In this document: positions 1 to 5,055 of the stretch, one piece after another
How the letters are laid out: every line of letters starts with the position of its first letter
How positions within the stretch are numbered: the first letter of the stretch is position 1
Source: Tardiphaga sp.
GTDB taxonomy: Bacteria; Pseudomonadota; Alphaproteobacteria; Rhizobiales; Xanthobacteraceae
DNA: 5,055 bases
NCBI GenBank assembly: GCA_028290765.1
Contig: JAQGJF010000573.1
Location: 1-5,055, forward strand
Reading direction: 5' to 3'
Program-made: the position numbers and the translations under genes
Notes under the pieces: generated by a model
Seen by the model: the letters and a program-made list of their open reading frames with translations, nothing else
Databases searched by the model: none
Told to the model about the DNA's origin: nothing

Positions 1-1
1 A

Positions 2-532
2 AATCTGTGCGTGATCACCAAGGACATGAACGTGTTTGATCCGGGCAGCCAATTCGCGCGGATCGTCTCGGTCGAAATGTTCGAGCGCATGATGAACTGG
101 CGTAAATTGCTGAGCCGGACGCGCGCCTGGCTTGCACCCGATGGCCGCCTTTTCATACATATCTTCACCCATCGCTCCGGTACCTACCTGTTCGATTGCG
201 CCGACAAGGATGACTGGATCGCGCAGCATTTCTTCACCGGCGGCGTGATGCCGAGCCATCATCTGATCCGGCAATATGCCGATCTGTTCGCGGTCGAGAA
301 GGAATGGCGCTGGAGCGGCGAACATTATCGGCGCACCGCGCTCGACTGGCTCGACAATTTCGACCGCAACCGCGACGAAATCGAGCGCATCCTTCGCCCC
401 GTCTACGGCAGCGATACGGCATTGTGGATGCGGCGCTGGCGCTGGTTCCTCCTCGCGACCGCGGGCCTGTTCGGCTACGCTGGCGGCAGCGAGTGGGGCG
501 TCAGTCATTATCGGATGAAGGCGGCGAGCTAA
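2..532 (+). CDS. CFA synthase-family SAM-dependent methyltransferase, C-terminal part (5' end cut off)
   Basis: This is the C-terminal 176 codons of a class I SAM methyltransferase of the cyclopropane-fatty-acyl-phospholipid synthase superfamily (COG2230). The frame is open to the left edge: the codons before the GTG at 11 read N-L-C and continue into VITKDMN, the usual family text after SAM-binding motif II, so the GTG is internal and the N-terminal half lies outside the window. Visible family marks are the RIVSVEMFE segment (Glu at 83-85, matching the active-site Glu of mycobacterial CmaA1), APDGRLFIH (His at 158-160, matching its bicarbonate-site His) and a C-terminal LFGY..GSEWGVSHY block (467-511). 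The Tyr that helps hold bicarbonate in true cyclopropane synthases appears to be Phe (446-448). This and the EWxVSHY ending resemble the coclaurine N-methyltransferase-like branch, so the substrate (lipid or small molecule) is open. Family is confident, exact reaction is not. It ends with TAA, 293 bases before the efflux genes, and is probably a separate transcription unit. Confidence 0.88.
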   Translation, partial: NLCVITKDMNVFDPGSQFARIVSVEMFERMMNWRKLLSRTRAWLAPDGRLFIHIFTHRSGTYLFDCADKDDWIAQHFFTGGVMPSHHLIRQYADLFAVEKEWRWSGEHYRRTALDWLDNFDRNRDEIERILRPVYGSDTALWMRRWRWFLLATAGLFGYAGGSEWGVSHYRMKAAS

Positions 533-544
533 CCAACGCCCCAC

Positions 545-557
545 GTGGTCGCGCCAC
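545..557 (+). repeat. Small hairpin after the methyltransferase stop
   Basis: GTGG (545-548) and CCAC (554-557) can pair around a 5-base TCGCG loop, beginning 13 bases after the TAA. No run of T follows (the next bases are TAAATTCG), so it is not a standard intrinsic terminator. It could be a weak or Rho-assisted 3' end structure, or chance. Confidence 0.2.
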
Positions 558-631
558 TAAATTCGCGGATTGCTTCGTTACCAAGCATCATCCGGTGATC
601 GGTGGTCGTGTGTTTCTTTTTGGATCATCGA

Positions 632-655
632 TCACGCCGACTCACGATCGCGTGA
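632..655. promoter_or_regulatory. Candidate operator: TCACG/CGTGA half-sites
   Basis: TCACG occurs at 632-636 and again at 642-646, exactly ten bases (about one helical turn) apart. Its inverse CGTGA follows at 651-655. The pair 642-655 is a perfect 5-bp inverted repeat around ATCG. This two-fold symmetric arrangement upstream of an efflux operon is what a TetR- or MarR-type repressor site would look like, but no known consensus is matched and no regulator gene is in view. It is 170-194 bases before the adaptor start. Function is inferred from symmetry and position only. Confidence 0.25.
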
Positions 656-706
656 ATCGGCAAACGTGCTGTCGCTTCAATGCGATAGCGAAGTGTGACA
701 TTGCGC

Positions 707-719
707 CGCCACGCTGGCG
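707..719. repeat. Compact inverted repeat CGCCA-CGC-TGGCG
   Basis: CGCCA (707-711) and TGGCG (715-719) form a perfect 5-bp inverted repeat with a 3-base centre. An alternative pairing of TGCGCC (702-707) with GGCGCA (716-721) overlaps it. No T-run follows, so it is not an intrinsic terminator. It may be a protein-binding site or chance in GC-rich DNA. Confidence 0.2.
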
Positions 720-771
720 CATTGCATCGCAGCATAAGTGCTTTAACGTAAGCTGATCAAAAGGGTTCGGT

Positions 772-796
772 CGGACGACGCTGCGGCGCACGTCCG
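772..796 (+). promoter_or_regulatory. Leader stem-loop upstream of the adaptor gene
   Basis: CGGACG (772-777) pairs perfectly with CGTCCG (791-796) around a 13-base loop, leaving 29 bases before the adaptor ATG at 826. If transcription starts upstream, this GC-rich stem would sit in the 5' untranslated leader and could affect ribosome access or mRNA stability. It has no T-run and so is not an obvious attenuator. Structure is seen; function is inference. Confidence 0.25.
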
Positions 797-805
797 CACT
801 CAAAA

Positions 806-829
806 ATGTTGGGCGATACTTCTCCATGA
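806..829 (+). other. Seven-codon upstream micro-ORF overlapping the adaptor start
   Basis: ATG at 806 opens a frame reading MLGDTSP and ends at TGA 827-829. That TGA overlaps the adaptor start as ATGA (826-829), the classic arrangement for translational coupling. There is no clear Shine-Dalgarno before 806 (the preceding bases are ACTCAAAA), so translation is doubtful. The adaptor itself has only a weak GGG (811-813) about twelve bases before its ATG, which makes coupling worth considering. Confidence 0.2.
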
Positions 830-2034
830 TACGATTTCATACGCGGTTGGCTGGTGCGGCATTGCTGATGGCTGGCGTCGCGCCATTCCTCGCCGGATGT
901 AACGAACCAAACGCCGCTTCCGCGGCGGCGCAACCGTCCGAGCCTGAAGTCAGCATCGTCATGGTCAAGCCGCAGGCGCGCGCGATCGTGCGCGAATTGC
1001 CGGGGCGCATCGCGCCGACACGGGTTGCCGACGTGCGTCCGCGCGTGTCCGGCATCGTCGTTGAGCGGATGTTCAACCAGGGCAGCGAGGTGAAGGCCGG
1101 CGACCCGCTGTACCAGATCGATCCGAGACCGTTCGTGGTCGAGTTGCAGTCCAATGAGGCTGCCTTGACCCGGGCGCGGGCGGTGTTCGATCAGGCCGCG
1201 CAGCACGCACGACGAACGGCGTTGCTCACCAGTCAGCGCGCCACCACCGAAGTCGAAAACGAGAAGGCCATTGCCGCGATGCGCCAGGCCGAAGCCGACG
1301 TTGAAGGCCGCAAGGCCGACGTTGCGCGTGCAAGGCTCAATCTCGACTATGCGACGGTTCGTGCGCCGATCGACGGCGTCGTCGGCGCCGCGCTCGTCAG
1401 CGAAGGCGCGCTCGTGGTCCAGAACGATACCGCCAACCTCGCCACGATCCAGCAGCTCGACCCGATCTATGCCGACTTCACGCAATCCGTCGGCGAACTC
1501 AATCAGCTTCGACGCGCTTTTGAAAGCGGCGATCTCGACCGCATCGCACCCGGCGCGGCCAAGGTTCGCCTGGTGCTCGACGACGGAACGGTCTATGCGG
1601 CCGCTGGCAAGCTTTTGTTTTCGGAGGCGAAGGTCGATGCACATACCGGGCAGGTGACGTTGCGGGGTGAATTTCCCAATCCGAAGCGCGAATTGCTGCC
1701 GGGCATGTATGTCCGCGTGCTGATCGAGCAGGGCATCGACACCGATGCGATCGCCGTTCCGCAGCAAGCGATCCAGCGCAATGGCGGCGGCGGCAGCGAG
1801 GTGTTCGTCGTCAAGGACGACAACCACGTGGCGACACAAGCGGTCCGGACCGGATCGGTGCAGAGCGGTCAGTGGTTTGTGACCGAAGGACTGAAGTCGG
1901 GCGACAAGGTTGTGGTCGAGGGCTTTCAGAAGTTCGCTGCCGGCGACAAGGTCAAGCCCGCGCTGTGGACCGAGGCGGATGCGTCGGTGGGCGCATTACC
2001 GGACACCGGGCAGACCCAGCAAGCACGCCGGTGA
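826..2034 (+). CDS. RND efflux periplasmic adaptor (membrane fusion protein), AcrA/MexA family lipoprotein
   Basis: This 402-residue protein matches AcrA/MexA end to end (AcrA is 397). It is the periplasmic adaptor that joins an RND pump to an outer-membrane channel. Residues 1-24 are a lipoprotein signal peptide with lipobox LAGC and lipidated Cys25. The first lipoyl half is near 66-104 (VRPRVSG, YQIDP), and the alpha-helical hairpin spans about 105-172. The hairpin tip carries R129-x3-L133-x6-T140, matching the RLS/RLT motif by which AcrA contacts TolC. The second lipoyl half follows (VRAPIDGVVG, 178-187), then the beta-barrel with QLDPIYADFTQS (210-221) and LLPGMYVRV (290-298), and a membrane-proximal domain with VTEGLKSGDKVVVEG near 350-366. 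The tail is polar and probably disordered. The start at 826 is chosen because it gives a full signal peptide; the next in-frame ATG, at 868, would truncate it. Cys+2 is Asn rather than the Asp of AcrA. The transporter follows after six bases, so the two are co-transcribed. Family assignment is secure; substrate is unknown. Confidence 0.97.
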   Translation: MIRFHTRLAGAALLMAGVAPFLAGCNEPNAASAAAQPSEPEVSIVMVKPQARAIVRELPGRIAPTRVADVRPRVSGIVVERMFNQGSEVKAGDPLYQIDPRPFVVELQSNEAALTRARAVFDQAAQHARRTALLTSQRATTEVENEKAIAAMRQAEADVEGRKADVARARLNLDYATVRAPIDGVVGAALVSEGALVVQNDTANLATIQQLDPIYADFTQSVGELNQLRRAFESGDLDRIAPGAAKVRLVLDDGTVYAAAGKLLFSEAKVDAHTGQVTLRGEFPNPKRELLPGMYVRVLIEQGIDTDAIAVPQQAIQRNGGGGSEVFVVKDDNHVATQAVRTGSVQSGQWFVTEGLKSGDKVVVEGFQKFAAGDKVKPALWTEADASVGALPDTGQTQQARR

Positions 2035-2040
2035 CGGCCG

Positions 2041-5000
2041 ATGCCCAGTTTCTTCATTGACCGGCCAATCTTCGCCTGGGTCGTCGCACTCTTCATCTGC
2101 CTGATCGGCGCGATCTCGATTCCGCTGCTCGCGGTGGCGCAATACCCGATCATCGCGCCGCCCTCGATCTCAGTCAGCACCAGCTATCCCGGCGCGTCGC
2201 CGGAAAACCTCTACAACAGCGTGACGCGCCTGATCGAGGAAGAGCTGAACGGCGCCTCGGGCATCCTGAATTTCGAATCCACCAGCGACTCGCTGGGACA
2301 GGTGGACATCATCGCCAATTTCGTGCCGGGCACCGATACCGGCATGGCCTCGGTGGAAGTGCAAAATCGCATCAAGCGCGTCGAGGCGCGGTTGCCGCGT
2401 GCGGTGATCCAGCAGGGCATCCTGGTGGAGGAAGCGTCCAGCGCGGTGTTGCAGATCATCACGCTGCGGTCGACCGACGGCAGCCTCGACGAGGTCGGCC
2501 TCGGCGATTTCATGATCCGCAACGTGCTCGGTGAAGTCAGGCGCATTCCCGGCGTCGGCCGCGCCACGCTGTATTCGACCGAGCGTTCGCTGCGGATCTG
2601 GGTCGATCCCGCCAAGCTCGTCGGCTATGGCCTTACGGCGGATGATGTGACCAAGGCGATCAGCGCCCAGAATGCCCAGGTGGCGTCGGGCAGCATCGGC
2701 GCCGAGCCGAGCACGGCGGCGCAGAAGACTTCAGCGCTGGTTCTGGTCAAGGGCCAGCTTGCGGCGCCGGACGAATTCGGATCGATCATCCTGCGCGCCA
2801 ATGCCGACGGCTCGACCGTCCGGCTTCGTGACGTCGCCCGCATCGAGGTCGGCGGCATGGGCTATCAGTTCACCACCCGCCTCAACGGCAAGCCGACCGC
2901 GGGTCTCTCGGTGGTGCTGTCGCCGACCGGCAACGCGCTCGCTACCGCCAGCGCGGTCGAAGCCAAGATGAAGGAACTGTCGCGCTTCTTCCCGGCCAAT
3001 ATCGCCTATGACATTCCCTACAATATCACGCCGGTGGTCAAGGCCTCGATCGAGAAGGTGGTGTCGACGCTGGTCGAGGCGGTGGTGCTGGTCTTCATCG
3101 TGATGTTCCTGTTCCTGCAGAACATCCGCTACACCATCATTCCGACCATCGTGGTCCCGGTCGCGCTGCTCGGCACCTCGGCCACGCTGCTGCTGGCGGG
3201 CTACTCGATCAACATGCTGACCATGTTCGGCATGGTGCTGGCGGTCGGCATCCTGGTGGATGACGCGATCGTGGTGGTCGAGAACGTCGAACGCATCATG
3301 GCCGAGGAGGGACTTCCGCCCAAGGAAGCCACCCGCAAGGCTATGTCCCAGATCACCGGCGCCATCATCGGCATCACGCTGGTGCTGATCGCCGTGTTCG
3401 TGCCGATGGCGTTCTTTCCCGGATCGGTCGGGATCATCTATCGCCAGTTCTCCGTCACCATGGTGGCGGCGATCGGCTTCTCGGCGCTGCTGGCGATGTC
3501 GCTGACGCCGGCGCTGTGCGCGACGCTGCTCAAGCCGGTCACCGCCGGCCATGGCCATGCGCGCAAGGGCGTGTTCGGCGCCTTCAACCGCGGCCTCGAC
3601 GCGGTGAAGGGGTGCTACGCGTCCACGGTGGGCTGGTCGCTCAACCGCACCGGACGCCTGATGCTGATCTATGCCGCGCTGCTGATCGGGCTGACCTGGG
3701 CGTTTGTTCGCCTACCCGGCGGCTTCCTGCCGGTCGATGACCAGGGCTTTATTACGACCGACGTGCAGACGCCGTCGGACTCGTCGTTTGCCCGCACTGA
3801 AGCCGCCGTCGAAAAGGTCGAAAAATATCTGGCGCAGCGCGCCGGCGTCGAAACCGTGACCTTTCTCACTGGCTTCAGTTTCCTCGGCCAGGGCATGAAT
3901 ACGGCGCAAGCCTTCATCACGCTGAAGGACTGGGCCGAACGCCCGCCGAAGGATTCCGCCGCCGCTATCGTCGCCGACATCAATCGGGAATTGTCGTCGG
4001 TCCGCGATGCGAAGATCTCGGCGCTGCAGCCGCCGCCGATCGACAATCTCGGCAATTCCTCGGGCTTCAGCTTCCGGCTGCAGGATCGCGGGCAAAAGGG
4101 TTATGCGGCGCTGGTCAACGCCTCCGACCGGCTGATCGCCGATGCCAATGCCAGTCCGGTGCTGCAAAAGGTCTATGTCGAGGGATTGCCGCCGGCGCCA
4201 CAGGTCAATCTGATGATCGATCGCGAAAAGGCCGGCGCCTTCGGCGTTACCTTCGAGGATATCAACAACACCATCTCGACCAATCTCGGATCGAACTACG
4301 TCAACGACTTTCCGAATCGCGGCCGAATGCAGCGGGTGATCGTGCAGGCCGAGAGCGGCAGCCGGATGAACGCCGACGACATCCTCAATTACAATGTCAA
4401 GAACAGCCGCGGCCAACTGGTGCCGTTCTCATCCTTTGCCACCGTCGAGTGGTCGAAGGGACCGACGCAGATCGCCGGATTCAATTTCTATCCGGCGGTC
4501 CGCATCAGCGGCGAGGCGAGGGCGGGTTACACCAGCGGCGATGCGATCGCGGAGATGGAACGGCTCGCCAACGCCTTGCCGCGCGGTTTCGGCTATGAAT
4601 GGACCGGACAGTCGCTGCAGGAAAAACTTTCAGGATCGCAGGCACCGTTCCTGCTCGGCCTGTCGGCGCTGGTGGTGTTTTTGTGTCTGGCCGCGCTCTA
4701 CGAGAGCTGGACCATACCGCTGGCGGTGCTGCTGACGGTTCCGCTGGGAATTTGCGGCTCGGTGCTCGCGGCGATGTTGCGCGGACTGCCGAATGACGTT
4801 TACTTCACGGTCGGTCTGATTACCATCATTGGGCTGGCGGCCAAGGACGCTATTCTCATCATCGAATTCGCCAAGGATTTGCGGGCGCAAGGCAAGCCGC
4901 TGATCGAGGCAACCATCGAAGCTTGCACGCTTCGCTTCCGTCCGATCCTGATGACCGGCCTCGCTTTCGTCTGCGGCGTGCTGCCGATGGTGGTGGCAAA

Positions 5001-5055
5001 GGGTGCCGGCGGACAGAGCCAGCAGGCGCTCGGTACCGGCGTCATGGGCGGCATG
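2041..5055 (+). CDS. RND multidrug efflux transporter, AcrB/MexB-type (HAE1), 3' end cut off
   Basis: This is the inner-membrane proton/drug antiporter of a tripartite efflux pump, homotrimeric by analogy with AcrB. The frame is open for 1005 codons to the right edge. AcrB has 1049 residues, so the last transmembrane helix and tail are missing. The start MPSFFIDRPIFAWV matches AcrB, and an in-frame TGA nine bases upstream fixes it. TM1 is near 10-30, followed by the porter domain, TM2-TM6 near 341-496, TM7 near 539-558, the second porter and docking region, and TM8-TM11 near 870-986. The proton relay is complete: Asp407, Asp408, Lys935, Arg965 and Thr972 (AcrB D407, D408, K940, R971, T978). 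The GGFLPVDDQG motif (560-569) and the switch-loop region GFSFLGQGMN (611-620) are present. In the AcrB-type distal pocket, positions 136, 178 and 607 are Val, Tyr and Thr instead of Phe, while Phe612, Phe614 and Phe625 are kept. No clear Shine-Dalgarno precedes the start, which suggests coupling to the adaptor gene. Function is confident; specificity is not readable. Confidence 0.97.
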   Translation, partial: MPSFFIDRPIFAWVVALFICLIGAISIPLLAVAQYPIIAPPSISVSTSYPGASPENLYNSVTRLIEEELNGASGILNFESTSDSLGQVDIIANFVPGTDTGMASVEVQNRIKRVEARLPRAVIQQGILVEEASSAVLQIITLRSTDGSLDEVGLGDFMIRNVLGEVRRIPGVGRATLYSTERSLRIWVDPAKLVGYGLTADDVTKAISAQNAQVASGSIGAEPSTAAQKTSALVLVKGQLAAPDEFGSIILRANADGSTVRLRDVARIEVGGMGYQFTTRLNGKPTAGLSVVLSPTGNALATASAVEAKMKELSRFFPANIAYDIPYNITPVVKASIEKVVSTLVEAVVLVFIVMFLFLQNIRYTIIPTIVVPVALLGTSATLLLAGYSINMLTMFGMVLAVGILVDDAIVVVENVERIMAEEGLPPKEATRKAMSQITGAIIGITLVLIAVFVPMAFFPGSVGIIYRQFSVTMVAAIGFSALLAMSLTPALCATLLKPVTAGHGHARKGVFGAFNRGLDAVKGCYASTVGWSLNRTGRLMLIYAALLIGLTWAFVRLPGGFLPVDDQGFITTDVQTPSDSSFARTEAAVEKVEKYLAQRAGVETVTFLTGFSFLGQGMNTAQAFITLKDWAERPPKDSAAAIVADINRELSSVRDAKISALQPPPIDNLGNSSGFSFRLQDRGQKGYAALVNASDRLIADANASPVLQKVYVEGLPPAPQVNLMIDREKAGAFGVTFEDINNTISTNLGSNYVNDFPNRGRMQRVIVQAESGSRMNADDILNYNVKNSRGQLVPFSSFATVEWSKGPTQIAGFNFYPAVRISGEARAGYTSGDAIAEMERLANALPRGFGYEWTGQSLQEKLSGSQAPFLLGLSALVVFLCLAALYESWTIPLAVLLTVPLGICGSVLAAMLRGLPNDVYFTVGLITIIGLAAKDAILIIEFAKDLRAQGKPLIEATIEACTLRFRPILMTGLAFVCGVLPMVVAKGAGGQSQQALGTGVMGGM

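Larger units (their letters stand above)
533..825. other. Intergenic region with short inverted repeats, likely holding the efflux operon promoter
   Basis: No convincing gene is seen in this 293-base gap between the methyltransferase stop and the adaptor start. The stretch around 600-770 is visibly less GC-rich than the flanking genes, as expected for a control region. It holds a GTGG/CCAC hairpin just after the methyltransferase stop (545-557), TCACG/CGTGA half-sites (632-655), a cluster of small hairpins at 672-731 and a GC-rich stem-loop at 772-796. A GTGACA hexamer at 695-700 is one mismatch from a sigma-70 -35 box, but no good -10 box follows at 16-18 bases, so no promoter position is assigned. 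The promoter of the downstream operon must lie here unless the operon is transcribed from the methyltransferase gene. Confidence 0.5.

Noticed and set aside
11..13. GTG as a start codon for the methyltransferase
   Set aside because: The frame continues to the left edge with family-typical residues, and starting here would remove the SAM-binding motif I.
545..557. Intrinsic terminator after the methyltransferase
   Set aside because: The stem is only 4 bp and no T-tract follows; kept only as a low-confidence hairpin.
695..723. Sigma-70 promoter with GTGACA as the -35 box
   Set aside because: No acceptable -10 hexamer occurs at the normal 16-18 base spacing, so the match to TTGACA alone is not enough.
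304..756. 150-codon + strand frame overlapping the methyltransferase end and the gap
   Set aside because: Its first half is an out-of-frame reading of the methyltransferase and the rest has no recognisable family. No ribosome site is seen before its ATG.
642..827. 61-codon - strand frame in the intergenic region
   Set aside because: No recognisable protein family and a biased composition. It spans the likely promoter region of the efflux operon.
757..1839. 360-codon open frame on the - strand, opposite the adaptor gene
   Set aside because: It is antisense to a clear AcrA-family gene and its protein has no recognisable fold and an Arg/Asp/His-heavy composition. Long antisense frames are expected opposite GC-rich genes with G/C third positions.
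2731..3558. 275-codon open frame on the - strand, rich in His, Asp, Arg and Gln
   Set aside because: Its composition is the mirror of hydrophobic transmembrane codons (GTG, CTG, ATC) in the transporter gene, so it is a shadow and not a gene.
3712..4416. 234-codon open frame on the - strand within the transporter gene
   Set aside because: Lies fully opposite conserved porter-domain coding sequence and has no recognisable domain; treated as a shadow.

Overview
The window looks like chromosomal DNA of a GC-rich alphaproteobacterium, possibly of the Bradyrhizobium/Rhodopseudomonas type. That placement is inferred from codon use (strong G/C third positions), the style of the encoded proteins and weak Shine-Dalgarno signals; there is no rRNA or other decisive marker. 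All three genes lie on the + strand, and both outer genes are cut by the window edges.

Layout: (1) positions 2-532 hold the C-terminal part of a SAM-dependent methyltransferase of the cyclopropane-fatty-acyl-phospholipid synthase (COG2230) superfamily. (2) 533-825 is a 293-base intergenic region, less GC-rich than the genes, with several short inverted repeats. These include TCACG/CGTGA half-sites and a 6-bp stem-loop 29 bases before the next start. A 7-codon micro-ORF also overlaps that start as ATGA. (3) 826-2034 encodes a complete AcrA/MexA-type lipoprotein adaptor (periplasmic membrane fusion protein). (4) 2041-5055 encodes an AcrB/MexB-type inner-membrane RND transporter (HAE1 family). 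It is open through the right edge, with 1005 residues visible and roughly 40 expected to be missing.

The adaptor and transporter form an evident operon with only six bases between stop and start. Together they would make two parts of a tripartite proton-driven efflux pump. The transporter takes substrate from the periplasm or outer leaflet of the inner membrane, and the adaptor links it to a TolC/OprM-like outer-membrane channel. No channel gene and no TetR/MarR-type regulator is visible, so these are either outside the window or elsewhere in the genome. Proton-relay residues in the transporter and the channel-contact motif in the adaptor are intact, so the system looks functional. Several residues that line the drug pocket of AcrB are replaced, so its substrates cannot be assumed to match AcrB.

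I see no undescribed system, mobile element, CRISPR array or RNA gene. The most useful points are the pocket substitutions, the structured leader before the adaptor gene, and the identity of the methyltransferase, whose C-terminus resembles the coclaurine N-methyltransferase-like branch more than true cyclopropane synthases.
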